64,000 nt of DNA from Emcibacter nanhaiensis (GCF_006385175.1 NZ_VFIY01000015.1:126501-190500); one strand, 5' to 3'; counted from the stretch's first letter, positions 18,011 to 27,757 are shown. Notes: generated from the letters alone by a model not told the origin. Program-made: numbers and translations.

Positions 18011-20376
18011 TGTTCGGGGCACTGAACAGGAAATTTGTCCGCGACCTTTGGAACATCAAGGGCCAGGTGCTGGCCATTATCCTGGTCATGGCCTGCGGCA
18101 TTTCCATGTATGTCCTGTCTTTCGGTGTCATGGATTCACTGGCATTGAGCCGGAATATCTATTACGACCATTACCGCTTCGCCGATGTTTTCGCCCAGCT
18201 GAAACGGGCGCCGGAAGCGGTCAAGAAACAGATTTCCGACATTCCCGGTGTATCGGCGGTGGAAACCCGGGTCATCTTCGGGGTGACGGTGCAGGTGGCG
18301 GGGATGGAGGAGCCGGCCACCGGCAAGCTGCTGTCCCTGCCGGACGGGCGCACGCCGCTGCTGAACAATCTCTATCTGCGCAGCGGGCGGTTGCTGCTGC
18401 CGGACGAGGACGATGCCATCCTGTGCAGCGAAGCCTTTGCCAACGCCCACGGCTTCACGCTCGGCGATCGCGTTGACATGGTGGTCAACGGCCATAAGCG
18501 GTCTCTGAAAATCGTCGGCGTGGTGCTGTCGCCGGAATATGTCTATTCGCTGGGACCGGGCCAGCTGTTCCCCGATGACAAGCGGTTCGGGGTGTTCTGG
18601 ATGAACCGCCGGGCGCTGGAAGCGGCGGTGGACATGGACGGCGCCTTCAATGATGTGTCCCTGCGTGTCGAGCGCGGGGCAAATGTGGAAGATATCAAGC
18701 AGGCCCTGGATGTAATCCTAGAACGCTACGGTGGCCTGATTTCCTATGGTCGCGAGGATCAGCTGTCCAACTGGTTCGTGTCCAACGAGCTGGAGCAGCT
18801 GAAGATCATGGGCTATTTCGTGCCGATGGTGTTCCTGTCGGTGGCGGCCTTTCTGGTCAATGTGGTGATGACCCGGCAGGTGGCGACCCAGCGGGAGCAG
18901 ATCGGCATGCTCAAGGCGGTGGGCTACAGCAATCTGGAAATCGCCCTGCACTACCTGAAAATGGTGTTGCTGATTGTGTTCTTCGGGGCGCTGGTCGGGA
19001 TCGGCGTCGGCATCTGGTTCGGCACCGGGGTAACCCAGATGTATACCCGCTTTTTCCATTTCCCCATCCTGCGCTTTGCCTTCTCGCCGGATGTGATGAT
19101 TTTCGCCACGGCCCTGAGTGCCGCGGCGGCGGTGACAGGGACGTTGTGGGCAATCCGGCAGGCGGCAGTGCTGCCGCCGGCGGAAGCCATGCGCCCGGCT
19201 TCGCCGGTGCAGTTCCGGGAAACCATTTTGAAACGGCTGGGGCTGGAGCGACTATTTTCTCATCTGTCCCGCATCGTTCTGCGCCAGCTGGAGCGCCGGC
19301 CGGTCAGGACGTTGATGTCGACTTTCGGCATCGGTCTGTCCATCGCCATCCTGATCTATGCGTTTTTCGCCGAGGATTCCATCAACTATCTGATGGAGGT
19401 GCATTTCGATATGGCCCAGCGGGAAGATGTCAGTCTCGGCTTTGTCGAGCCGCGCAGCATTACCGCTCTTGAGGAAATCCGCCTGATGCCCGGCGTGCTG
19501 AAGGTGGAGCCCATGCGGGATGTGGCCGTGTTCCTCAAATCCGGCCATTACAGCAAAAGAACCGCCATCACCGGGCTCAGGCCCGATCCGGACCTGCACC
19601 GTATTCTCGGCCAGAACCTGAAAGCGGTGCCGATTCCCGACCGGGGAATTGCCCTGTCCTCCAAGCTGGCCGAGATGCTGGGGGTCGGGGCCGGGGATAT
19701 GCTCACGGTCGAGGTTCTGGAAGGGCGTCGGCCGGTGCTGGAAATTCCTGTGACCGCGATTGTCGAGGAATTTATCGGTCTCAATGCCTTTATGGACATG
19801 GATCAGCTGAACCGGGCCTTGCAGGAGGGGACAGTGATTACCGGAGCGGCCCTGCTGGTGGACCCGCTGTGGAATGGTCCGCTCTATCAGCAGATCAAGG
19901 ATATTCCATCGATCGCCGGCATGACCATATTGCGCAAGGCGCGGGATATTTTCCGCGAAACCATGGGGGAAAATATCCTGATCATGGCGACCATCAACAT
20001 CCTGTTTGCCGGCCTGATTGCCTTTGGCATCATCTATAACACGGCCCGGATTGCTCTGTCCGAACGGGGCCGGGAACTGGCGTCGCTCCGGGTGCTTGGC
20101 CTGACCAAGGGGGAAGTGGCCTACATCCTGTTCGGGGAGATGGCGGCCATTGTGCTGATGGCGATTCCGGCCGGGCTGGTGATGGGGTATCTGCTGGTCC
20201 AGGCCATGGCAGTATTGATGGATACGGAGCTTTACCGGATTCCGGCGGTGATCGACCGGGATACCTATGGTCTTGCAGTGGTGGTGGTGATCGTCAGCTC
20301 CCTGTTGTCCTTTTACCTTGTCTGGCGACAGGTGGAGAGTATAGATTTGGTCAGTGCCCAGAAGGGGGTTGAATAA
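18010..20376 (+). CDS. ABC transporter permease with two FtsX domains
   Basis: A 788-residue inner-membrane protein. An N-terminal membrane helix (VLAIILVMACGISMYVLSFG) is followed by a ~200-residue periplasmic domain, a first FtsX domain (~270-400, FLVNVVMTRQVATQREQIGMLKAVGYS), a second periplasmic domain and a second FtsX domain (~655-775, ALSERGRELASLRVLGLTKGEV). The duplicated arrangement is that of the long FtsX/MacB-like permeases that pair with a separate ATPase. It overlaps both neighbours by one base. Cargo is unknown. Confidence 0.88.
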   Translation: MFGALNRKFVRDLWNIKGQVLAIILVMACGISMYVLSFGVMDSLALSRNIYYDHYRFADVFAQLKRAPEAVKKQISDIPGVSAVETRVIFGVTVQVAGMEEPATGKLLSLPDGRTPLLNNLYLRSGRLLLPDEDDAILCSEAFANAHGFTLGDRVDMVVNGHKRSLKIVGVVLSPEYVYSLGPGQLFPDDKRFGVFWMNRRALEAAVDMDGAFNDVSLRVERGANVEDIKQALDVILERYGGLISYGREDQLSNWFVSNELEQLKIMGYFVPMVFLSVAAFLVNVVMTRQVATQREQIGMLKAVGYSNLEIALHYLKMVLLIVFFGALVGIGVGIWFGTGVTQMYTRFFHFPILRFAFSPDVMIFATALSAAAAVTGTLWAIRQAAVLPPAEAMRPASPVQFRETILKRLGLERLFSHLSRIVLRQLERRPVRTLMSTFGIGLSIAILIYAFFAEDSINYLMEVHFDMAQREDVSLGFVEPRSITALEEIRLMPGVLKVEPMRDVAVFLKSGHYSKRTAITGLRPDPDLHRILGQNLKAVPIPDRGIALSSKLAEMLGVGAGDMLTVEVLEGRRPVLEIPVTAIVEEFIGLNAFMDMDQLNRALQEGTVITGAALLVDPLWNGPLYQQIKDIPSIAGMTILRKARDIFRETMGENILIMATINILFAGLIAFGIIYNTARIALSERGRELASLRVLGLTKGEVAYILFGEMAAIVLMAIPAGLVMGYLLVQAMAVLMDTELYRIPAVIDRDTYGLAVVVVIVSSLLSFYLVWRQVESIDLVSAQKGVE

Positions 20377-21602
20377 TGTCGCTGAAAAATATCAAAACTA
20401 TCGCGAAATACGCTCTTGGGCTGCTGTTCCTGGCGCTGCTGGTCTATGCCTTCATTCCGGAGGCGGAAGAGGTTGACCTGGAAACGGTCCGGCGCGGGGA
20501 TGTCGAGATCGTTCTCGAGGCAGAGGGCAAGACCCGGATCCGCGATATTTATACGGTATCCGCGCCGATTGACGGCCGCATGATGCGGATCGAGAGCGAA
20601 CCGGGCGATATGGTTCGCGCCGGGGAAACGGTGATTGCCAATATGACGCCGGCCGATCCCACTTTTCTCGACAAACGCAGTGAAACCCAGGCCAGGGCCG
20701 ATGTACAGGGGGCCGAGGCGGTAAAATGGCAGGCGTCCACCCAGGTGGACCGGGCCCGTGCCGAACTCAACTTTGCCGAGGCGGAATACCGCCGCAACGA
20801 AGAATTATTCAAAAACGGCAACGTTTCGATCGCCCGGCTGGAAGAGGCGGAGCTGCAGCTGAAAATGCGCCAGGCGGAGCTCAGGGCATCGGAAGCCGAC
20901 CTGCAGGTGGCGGAAAGCCAGCTGGCGGCCGCCCGGGCCCGGCTTGTGCAGCCGGGGCAGGTGGAAGACGCTGCTGAAAAGGATTCCCACGATCATCTTT
21001 GCCAGGTCTGTGTGCATGCGCCGGTGGACGGCAAGGTGTTGCGCATCATGCACAAAAGTGAGGGAGTCATCGCCATGGGAACCGCGCTTGCGGAAATCGG
21101 CGATCCCACCAACCTTGAGATTGTAGTCGATATGTTGTCCCGGGATGCGGTCAAGGTCCGGCCCGGCGACAGGGCGCTGATCCGGCGCTGGGGCGGTGTG
21201 GAGGAAATCAACGCCCGGGTCCGGCTGGTGGAACCCAGCGGCTTTACCAAGATCTCTGCTCTCGGCGTGGAGGAGCAGCGGGTCAATGTGATTCTTGATT
21301 TTGTTGACCCGCCGGAAAAATGGCAAAGCCTCGGGGATGCTTTCCGGGTGGAAGTCGGGGTGATCGTGGACCGGGCGGAAAATGTCCTGACCGTCCCGGT
21401 GAGCGCTCTGTTCCGGGACAATGAAAAGTGGTCGGTGTTTGTCTTTGCCGACGGCCGGGCGGAATTGCGCCCGGTTAAGGTAGGCCGCAAGAACGATCTC
21501 CAGGCCGAAATTCTGGATGGCGTTAAAGAGGGCGAGCGCGTCATTGTCCACCCTGGCAACGCTATCGCCGACGATGTGCGGGTTAAGGAACGGAAGCTCT
21601 AA
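20376..21602 (+). CDS. HlyD/MFP-type periplasmic adaptor
   Basis: A 408-residue membrane-fusion protein. Its single N-terminal helix is YALGLLFLALLVYAFIP (~12-28). A split lipoyl domain surrounds a coiled-coil hairpin (~100-190, rich in RAELNFAEAEYRRNEELFKNG-type heptads), and a beta-barrel and membrane-proximal part follow. It completes the ABC-permease-adaptor tripartite set. There is no outer-membrane TolC-like gene here, so a genomic TolC elsewhere must be used if the pump exports to the medium. Confidence 0.88.
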   Translation: MSLKNIKTIAKYALGLLFLALLVYAFIPEAEEVDLETVRRGDVEIVLEAEGKTRIRDIYTVSAPIDGRMMRIESEPGDMVRAGETVIANMTPADPTFLDKRSETQARADVQGAEAVKWQASTQVDRARAELNFAEAEYRRNEELFKNGNVSIARLEEAELQLKMRQAELRASEADLQVAESQLAAARARLVQPGQVEDAAEKDSHDHLCQVCVHAPVDGKVLRIMHKSEGVIAMGTALAEIGDPTNLEIVVDMLSRDAVKVRPGDRALIRRWGGVEEINARVRLVEPSGFTKISALGVEEQRVNVILDFVDPPEKWQSLGDAFRVEVGVIVDRAENVLTVPVSALFRDNEKWSVFVFADGRAELRPVKVGRKNDLQAEILDGVKEGERVIVHPGNAIADDVRVKERKL

Positions 21603-21609
21603 GATTACC

Positions 21610-22452
21610 TCAGTCGATGGACCTTACCGTGCCGGTGAGCGAGATGCCGGAACCCGGTTCTTCTGGAATGTCGGCAATCAGGCGGCAGGGGATGCCCATG
21701 TCGTCTCCCTGGTGAAAGACGAGCCGGGCCGGACCATGGCCAAAGTCCATAAGACCCGCTTTCCGGAAATAACCGGCAACCGCCGCCGCGGCAGACCCCG
21801 TGGCCGGATCTTCCACCAACCCGCCGTAGGCAAAGGCGTTGCGCATATGCAGGGTTTGTTCATTTTCCCGCCACAGCAGGATAATGGTGGGGATTCCTTC
21901 CTTCTGCTGAAGGGAGCGCATTTCCTCGAACGGATAGGACATTTGAGCCACACACTCCCGGCTGTTGACCGGCAGCAGCACATGGTTGTTGCCCGCATTG
22001 ACCAGGGCCGGCGGGATGGCCGGGTCCAGGTCGCTGTCTGTCAGGGAGAAGGCCGTCATGATCTGCGTTTTCAAATTTTCTTCCAGTGCCTGCGAAGATG
22101 TGCCCGGTGAAACCAGTGTGGCGGACCCGTCTTCGTTGGCGGCAACGGTGATTTCCCGGTCATTGAGAATCAGGGGATAGGTCGCCGGGCCGAACAGCTC
22201 GCCAAAGACGGCGCCCAAGGCGATGGTCGCGTGGCCGCAGAAGTTGATTTCCATTTCCGGAGTAAAATAGCGTACCCGCCAGCTGCCGTCGTCTCTCTTC
22301 TCGGCGAAAGCGGTTTCTGAATAGCCAACGTCGGCGGCAATCTGCTGCATTTCCTCTTCGGGTGGCAATGCTGAACAGATGGCGACCCCGGCATTATTGC
22401 CGCCGTTTTGGCCATCGGTAAAAGCTGCTTTTCGGAAAAGTTCAAGTGTCAT
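21610..22452 (-). CDS. PhzF-family isomerase-like protein
   Basis: A 280-residue protein of the PhzF/diaminopimelate-epimerase fold. The conserved acidic residue lies in DVGYSETAF (~Glu46), the INFCGHATIALGA motif is present, and the C-terminal half has the paired GLVEDPATGSAAAAVAGYF. I chose the ATG at 22452; the frame extends upstream but across poor sequence. Family members isomerise or act on small acids; most genomic copies have no known substrate. It is convergent with the HlyD gene, 7 bases apart. Confidence 0.88.
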   Translation of the reverse strand: MTLELFRKAAFTDGQNGGNNAGVAICSALPPEEEMQQIAADVGYSETAFAEKRDDGSWRVRYFTPEMEINFCGHATIALGAVFGELFGPATYPLILNDREITVAANEDGSATLVSPGTSSQALEENLKTQIMTAFSLTDSDLDPAIPPALVNAGNNHVLLPVNSRECVAQMSYPFEEMRSLQQKEGIPTIILLWRENEQTLHMRNAFAYGGLVEDPATGSAAAAVAGYFRKAGLMDFGHGPARLVFHQGDDMGIPCRLIADIPEEPGSGISLTGTVRSID

Positions 22453-22520
22453 GATTATCCCCCTGTTTTGCGCACTATAGCACTGGCATCTTTTCTGGCA
22501 AGCAGCCTGTGAAAAAGTCA

Positions 22521-22548
22521 AAAAAAACCGCCTCTTGCGAGGCGGTTT
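22521..22548 (-). terminator. Terminator of the second TonB receptor gene
   Basis: AAACCGCCTC and GAGGCGGTTT pair perfectly around a 4-base loop. Read on the minus strand, the hairpin is followed by a run of T, so it terminates the receptor gene whose stop is at 22598. Confidence 0.9.
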
Positions 22549-22597
22549 CAGGAGAAGCAGGGCTGTCCGTCACGACAGCCCCGAGGTCCAAAAGAGT

Positions 22598-24907
22598 TTA
22601 GAAGTTATATTCGAAGTTGGCGAACCATTCCCGTTTGCGGGCGTAGGCAATCTCCGCATAACCGGAGCTGGTGCCGAGGGAGGAGTTCCCGGCGATCGGA
22701 TACAGCTTGTCGGTCAGGTTGTTGACGCCAAAGACGAACTTCCAGGTTTCATCTGACGGCTCCAGAATGATGGAGGCGTTAACAATGGTGCGACCGTCCT
22801 GGGCGATTTCCTCGGTGTTGATGGCATCAAAGTAGGTCTTGCTTTGATAATTGAGGTCTACCCGCGGAGTCCAGGTCAGGTCTGACCCGTCGGGATCGAA
22901 GGTATAGCCAATGCCGAAGTTGGCCTGCCATTTTGGCGCGAAGGGCAGACGATTACCCGCCGCAATACTGCCGCTGATTTCCGGCTGCGGGAAGGTAACC
23001 ACTTCGTCAATGGTGGCGTCCAGATAACCCACACCGGCATCGATCACCAGATTGTCGGCCGGCAGCCAGGTCAGCTCCAGCTCGGCACCGTCGTTGGAGG
23101 CTTTACCGGCATTGGTGATGAAGGGCGCCACGATCACACGATAGACCAGCTGCAGGTCTGTGTAGTCGGTGGAGAAGACCGCACCGTTGACACGCAGGGT
23201 GTTGTCCAGCAGGTCAGCCTTGAAACCGATTTCATAGTTTTTGGCGGTTTCTTCATCAAACGGATGCACCTGTTCCAGCAGCGCCAGATGTTCCGGTGTG
23301 TCATCGAAGTTGGTGTTGAAGTGGCTGTTCCAGCCACCGGACTTGAAGCCTTCGGAATAGCTCAGGTAAGTCATCACATTTTCGTTTACGCGATAACTGA
23401 GGTTGGCATTGACCGTGAAGGCGTCAAAGTCCTGAGAGTATTTCATGACAGGAAGATATTTGTCAGCCGGATTGGGTTCGCCGTACTGGTCCGGTGTGGA
23501 GGCTTTGGTCTCTGAGGTGTAACGGGCCCCCAGTGTCACGGTCAGCTGATCCGTGATGTCATAGCTCCACTGGGTAAAGGCCGCCCAGTTGCTGTTGTCG
23601 GTGATATTGTCGTCGCTGTCCCCAACACCGGTCGGGAACGGCGGCGGTGACAGCGTCACCCACACGTCGTCGTCGATCTTTTCTTCATAGTAATAGAGGC
23701 CGGCGACACCGGTCAGCTTGTCGGCGGTATAAAGCGCCTGCAGTTCCTGGCTGAACTGTTCGCCATCGCTGACGTAGCTGGTATGCAGGATCGGCAGCGG
23801 GGTATTGTCCGCATCACGAACGCCTTCCCAGTTCAGTTCCCGGTAGGAGGTGATGGATTTCAGGGTCAGGCTTTCGCTCACATCATAGGTCAGATGCAGG
23901 GATGAACCCCAGTTTTCCAGGATGCTTTTCAGCGGGTTGGTACCATTGTTGGCAAACGGCCCCTTGTTCTGGAAGTCGTTGGCGCAACGGTCATCGTCGA
24001 TCATCGGAACCGGACCGGACGTCCAGTCGACATAGCCGGGGCAGCCGGCAGCGGCACTGGCGGCGCGCATAAAGACGGCATTCTCATTGGCTTCGGCAAA
24101 GACCAGTGGCGAACCGTTTTCGTCAGCCTTGGTGTAATCGAACTGCAGTTTGATCTCGAAATCGTCGCTCGGCGTGAAAACAATCTTGCCGGTGGCGGTA
24201 TAGGAGTTCTTGTCGCCAAGGTCGGTACCGTCGGAAACCCGGATTACATAACCGTCCTGGATCCGCGTGCCATAGGTAAAGCGGGATTTCACCTTGTCGC
24301 CAAGGGGAATGTCGAGGGCAAGATTCAGTTCACGGAGATTATCGGAACCGACACCGCCTTTGAAGGTGCCGCCGAATTCTTCACCCGGCTCCTTGGTGGT
24401 AAGCAGGATGGCGCCACCGATGGTGTTGCGGCCGAACAGGGTGCCCTGCGGGCCGCGCAGGACCTGCACGCCGGCGATGTCACGGAAATCCATGGTGCCG
24501 CCGACAGACTGGCCCATGTAGACATCGTCAATATAGATGCCGACACCCGGGTCAACCGTGGAGGTCGGATCGGTCTGGCCGATGCCGCGGATAAAGACCT
24601 GGGATGAGTTGTTGTTCCCGGCCAGCGGTGCGTTGTTGCTGAACTGCAGGTTCGGCGTCACATTGTCCAGGTCGTCGGTGCTGAAAATCTGACGCCGTTC
24701 GAGGCCTTCACCGGTGAAGGCGGAGATGGCCACCGGGGTGTCCTGCAGGTTTTCTTCAACCTTGCGGGCCGTCACGGTGATTTCTTCAAGGACAAATGCG
24801 GCTTCTTCGTCCTGCGCAGTAGCCTGCGAGGCGGTAAGAGCGGTCAATGTCAGTGAAGCGGCGGTGGTGTAATAGAGTGATTTTAATAATTGTCGCCCAA
24901 TTATCAT
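22598..24907 (-). CDS. TonB-dependent outer-membrane receptor
   Basis: A 769-residue receptor with a signal peptide ending ATAQ (~1-32), then LEEITVTARKVEENLQDTP and a plug domain containing VQVLRGPQGTLFGRNTIGGA (~130-170). The barrel ends REWFANFEYNF with the terminal Phe needed for assembly. It shows the same subfamily features as the receptor at 10540. It is upstream of and collinear with nothing else; the ferulate-cluster aldehyde dehydrogenase lies 450 bases away on the same strand. Uptake of an aromatic ligand is a contextual guess only. Confidence 0.92.
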   Translation of the reverse strand: MIIGRQLLKSLYYTTAASLTLTALTASQATAQDEEAAFVLEEITVTARKVEENLQDTPVAISAFTGEGLERRQIFSTDDLDNVTPNLQFSNNAPLAGNNNSSQVFIRGIGQTDPTSTVDPGVGIYIDDVYMGQSVGGTMDFRDIAGVQVLRGPQGTLFGRNTIGGAILLTTKEPGEEFGGTFKGGVGSDNLRELNLALDIPLGDKVKSRFTYGTRIQDGYVIRVSDGTDLGDKNSYTATGKIVFTPSDDFEIKLQFDYTKADENGSPLVFAEANENAVFMRAASAAAGCPGYVDWTSGPVPMIDDDRCANDFQNKGPFANNGTNPLKSILENWGSSLHLTYDVSESLTLKSITSYRELNWEGVRDADNTPLPILHTSYVSDGEQFSQELQALYTADKLTGVAGLYYYEEKIDDDVWVTLSPPPFPTGVGDSDDNITDNSNWAAFTQWSYDITDQLTVTLGARYTSETKASTPDQYGEPNPADKYLPVMKYSQDFDAFTVNANLSYRVNENVMTYLSYSEGFKSGGWNSHFNTNFDDTPEHLALLEQVHPFDEETAKNYEIGFKADLLDNTLRVNGAVFSTDYTDLQLVYRVIVAPFITNAGKASNDGAELELTWLPADNLVIDAGVGYLDATIDEVVTFPQPEISGSIAAGNRLPFAPKWQANFGIGYTFDPDGSDLTWTPRVDLNYQSKTYFDAINTEEIAQDGRTIVNASIILEPSDETWKFVFGVNNLTDKLYPIAGNSSLGTSSGYAEIAYARKREWFANFEYNF

Positions 24908-25296
24908 TTGTTTCTCCCATGTATTTTAGTCTCAGAAAGATTAATGCTGATTGATTATTAACCTTATATGCATTAATCAATGCTCATATTAAAGCAACCG
25001 ATTGCATAAGGCAATTCATATTTTTAGAATGTTTCTAACAAACTATGTTATTAGCTAAATATGAATTAATTTCTTGCGCGGAGATTGCCTGGGGAATGAC
25101 GGGATATTATAGGCTTTTTCTGCGGGCAATGCCTGCTTTGTATTTCCAATGTATCCAGTATCCAGTCCCTCCCGAGGGTTTTACCGCAGATTATTTGTAG
25201 GCTCAAGAATTAATTCATTTTTGATGACCTTCGTTTTGTCTGACCAAACCTGCTGGCGGCGGCGCCCATTCCCGGGGACGATTGGAACTGCCGATA
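24908..25296. promoter_or_regulatory. AT-rich intergenic region containing the TonB-receptor promoter
   Basis: The gap of about 390 bases holds no gene I can support; short open frames lack RBS and homology. The part next to the receptor (24908-25090) is strongly AT-rich and contains a small dyad, ATTGC-N5-GCAAT, at 25001-25015. It presumably carries the minus-strand receptor promoter. Confidence 0.4.
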
Positions 25297-25329
25297 TAAA
25301 AAAGGCACGCTCCGGGGCCGGAACATGCC
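25297..25329 (-). terminator. Terminator of the vanillin dehydrogenase gene
   Basis: On the minus strand the paired arms AGGCA and TGCCT enclose an inner TCCGG/CCGGA stem. A T-run (six A on the plus strand, 25297-25302) follows. It begins 26 bases after the aldehyde dehydrogenase stop. Confidence 0.75.
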
Positions 25330-25354
25330 TTTCCTGATAAAATGAATACCAGGG

Positions 25355-26803
25355 CTAGATCGGGAAATGGCCCGGTTCTGTTTCCAGGGTAATCCAGCGC
25401 AGGTCGGTAAACTCGTTGATGCCGGCCTGGCCGCCAAAGCGGCCGTAGCCACTGGACTTAGTGCCGCCGAACGGCATCTGCGCTTCGTCATGGACGGTGG
25501 CGCCGTTGATGTGGCAGATGCCGCTGTCGATCCGTTCGGCGATTTTCAGGGCCTTGACGATATCCTTGCTGAACACGGCGGCGGACAGGCCATATTCACT
25601 GTCATTGGCCACTGTGACGGCTTCCTCCGCATCCCTGACCCGGATGACGGCGACGACCGGACCGAAAGATTCCTCTGTGTAAATCCGCATGTCCTTGGTC
25701 ACCTTGTCGACCACGGTGGCGGACATTTGTACCCCGTCGGCGGTGCCGCCGACGGTAACATCGGCGCCTTTGCCGCCGGCGTCATTGACGAGTCCGAGCA
25801 CATGATCAACGGACTTGCGGTCGACCAGCGCGCCGAGCGGTGTATTTCCTTCCCGCGGATCACCGGCCACCAGGGTGGCGGCCTTGGCGGTCAGTTTTTC
25901 CACCAGCGCGTCGGCCACGCTGTCCTCGACCACCACGCGTTCCGTGGACATGCAGATCTGGCCCTGGTTCATATAGGCGCCGAAGGCAATGGCCTTGACG
26001 GCCTCATCCAGGTCGGCGTCCTCGAGGACGACAAGCGGGGCTTTGCCGCCCAGCTCCAGAAGCACCGGCGTGAAGGTGCGGGCGGCGCGTTCGGCGATGA
26101 TCCGGCCCACATGGGAGGAACCGGTAAAGTTGACCCGGCGCACATATTTATGGTCGATCAGCTCGCCGACCACCTCGCCGGCGTCTTCCGGCGCGTTGGT
26201 AATCACGTTCACTGCACCAGCCGGCAGGCCGGCGGAATTCAGCGCTTTGCCGATCAGCATATGGGTGACCGGACAGACTTCCGAGGCCTTGAGGATGGCC
26301 GTATTGCCGCAGGCCAGCGGTGTGGCGACAGCGCGTACACCGAGGATCACCGGGGCATTCCACGGGGCGATGCCGAGGATCACGCCGGCCGGCTTGCGTA
26401 CTGCCATGGCCATGCAGCCTGGTTTGTCGGAGGGGATGATCTGGCCCTGAACCTGGGTGGTCAGGGCGGCGGCTTCCATGAACATCTGCGAAGCCAGCAT
26501 CACGTTGAAGCGGGCCCAGCCTTCGGTAGCGCCGATTTCGCCTTTCATGGCCTCGACGAATTCATCGCCCAGGTCCAGAATCGCCTGGGAGGCTTTCATC
26601 AGGGCGGCCCGGCGGGCGTTGGGGCCGAGGCCCGACCATTCGGGCAGGGCGGCCTGGGCGGCCTCCACGGCGGCCTTGATGTCGGCGCTGCCGGCGGCCG
26701 GTGCCCGGGAGGCGACCTCGCCGGTGACGGGGTTGCAGCGTTCATAAGTACGGCCGTCGGCCGCAGGAACAAATTGTGCGTTGATAAGAAGTTGTGCGTC
26801 CAT
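25355..26803 (-). CDS. vdh: Vanillin / aromatic aldehyde dehydrogenase (NAD+)
   Basis: ALDH-superfamily enzyme of 482 residues. The catalytic Cys284 is in MNQGQICMSTERVVV and Glu250 in LLELGGKAP. NAD-binding elements are APWNAPVILG and NFTGSSHVGR. The C-terminus HINGATVHDEAQMPFGGTKSSGYGRFGG is typical of the vanillin/salicylaldehyde dehydrogenase group. I chose the ATG at 26803 (MDAQLLINAQF), not the upstream one at 26851. It would oxidise the vanillin released by the hydratase-lyase at 27758 to vanillate. It has its own promoter region (26804-27052) rather than being in that operon. Confidence 0.88.
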   Translation of the reverse strand: MDAQLLINAQFVPAADGRTYERCNPVTGEVASRAPAAGSADIKAAVEAAQAALPEWSGLGPNARRAALMKASQAILDLGDEFVEAMKGEIGATEGWARFNVMLASQMFMEAAALTTQVQGQIIPSDKPGCMAMAVRKPAGVILGIAPWNAPVILGVRAVATPLACGNTAILKASEVCPVTHMLIGKALNSAGLPAGAVNVITNAPEDAGEVVGELIDHKYVRRVNFTGSSHVGRIIAERAARTFTPVLLELGGKAPLVVLEDADLDEAVKAIAFGAYMNQGQICMSTERVVVEDSVADALVEKLTAKAATLVAGDPREGNTPLGALVDRKSVDHVLGLVNDAGGKGADVTVGGTADGVQMSATVVDKVTKDMRIYTEESFGPVVAVIRVRDAEEAVTVANDSEYGLSAAVFSKDIVKALKIAERIDSGICHINGATVHDEAQMPFGGTKSSGYGRFGGQAGINEFTDLRWITLETEPGHFPI

Positions 26804-27052
26804 TGTCTTAAAGCCTCTGATTTGCGGGTTGATCGCTATATCATATAACAATTATCGTCATAACAACATAATATCGCAGCGTCAATTCCCCGTGAGGGAA
26901 CCTCCACTGACGACTGTTGCAGACTATTATTTTAGACACCTCTATATTTCTTATTATATTATATAGGCTTAAAAAACAAATCAGAATAATAATAAATAGA
27001 GCGGATGGTGCCTGGGGGCGTAAGTACCAGAGAGTTTCGGACGCTTTGACCG
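26804..27052. promoter_or_regulatory. AT-rich promoter region of vdh
   Basis: About 250 bases between the vdh start and the MarR stop, both on the minus strand. The first 150 bases are very AT-rich and contain a TTGAC-like -35 in the minus direction and repeated CATAA/TTATG words at 26850-26870. No gene is visible. The MarR protein next door may bind here; I could not define one clear palindrome. Confidence 0.35.
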
Positions 27053-27469
27053 TTACTGCCAGATTTTTTCCAGGGTTTTTCTGAGCGACTCCGAGCTGCT
27101 GTCATCCAGGTTTCGCATCAGCCATTTCTCGTTGACGTCAATATGTTCCCAGATCTTGCGCACGACCTTTTTACCTTCTTCAGACAGGTGAAGGCCCTGG
27201 GACCTGCCGTCCAGCGGCTTTTTGTTGATGAAGCCCCGGTCATTGAGGACGGCGACGAGCGGCGCCATATTCGCGCTTTTGATGCCCAGCGCCCGGCCGA
27301 TATCGCTCTGTTTCATGCCGGGATTGGCCTCGACCATGACAAGAACCGATGTTTCAGTAACCTTAAGGTCAAGTTCGCTGAATCCCTCGCCCAGCTGTGA
27401 TAACATGGCAGCGGAGGCCCGGCGCAAATGATAGCCCAGAAGTTTTTCAAGTGGATTGGAAACAGTCAT
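27053..27469 (-). CDS. MarR-family repressor of the ferulate genes (FerC-like by context)
   Basis: A 138-residue MarR protein with a winged HTH at ~40-110 (KQSDIGRALGIKSANMAPLVAVLNDRGFINKKPLDGRSQGLHL). The start is uncertain: ATG 27469 (MTVSNPLEK) fits family lengths, while ATG 27508 would add 13 basic residues, and neither has a strong RBS. It is divergent from the hydratase-lyase/CoA-ligase genes. In sphingomonads a MarR protein next to ferBA represses them and is released by hydroxycinnamoyl-CoA; the same logic is inferred here. Confidence 0.82.
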   Translation of the reverse strand: MTVSNPLEKLLGYHLRRASAAMLSQLGEGFSELDLKVTETSVLVMVEANPGMKQSDIGRALGIKSANMAPLVAVLNDRGFINKKPLDGRSQGLHLSEEGKKVVRKIWEHIDVNEKWLMRNLDDSSSESLRKTLEKIWQ

Positions 27470-27733
27470 GGTTATACGCTTGGTTTTTTCTTTATGTTTA
27501 TTACTCATGTCGAGAATATGCAAATTTTTGTTGTAAATGACAATCCTAATGTTATTATGTATAGCTATGTAATATAGCATTCTTGAAGTGCAACACATGT
27601 CCGGGCCGCCGGGGATTCCCCGAGGCAGGCATGGTTTGCGTGGATGGTGACAATAAAAATGGCTCGGGGCGGCACATCGGGGGAGGTCATGATTGAGACC
27701 GAAAGAATCGTTGTGCGCGCTCAAAGCCGGTTG

Positions 27734-27745
27734 TGATTATAATCA
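27734..27745. promoter_or_regulatory. 12-bp perfect palindrome before ech (TGATTATAATCA)
   Basis: A perfect 12-bp palindrome ends 12 bases before the ech start, inside the gap between the divergent MarR and ech genes. Its TATAAT core could itself be a -10 element. A repressor bound there would block transcription or initiation. It is the best candidate MarR operator. Confidence 0.5.
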
Positions 27746-27757
27746 ACAAGGACATGA

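Noticed and set aside
22598-24907. Siderophore specificity for the second TonB receptor
   Set aside because: No siderophore synthesis, iron-box or ferric-reductase gene is nearby, so the ligand cannot be named.
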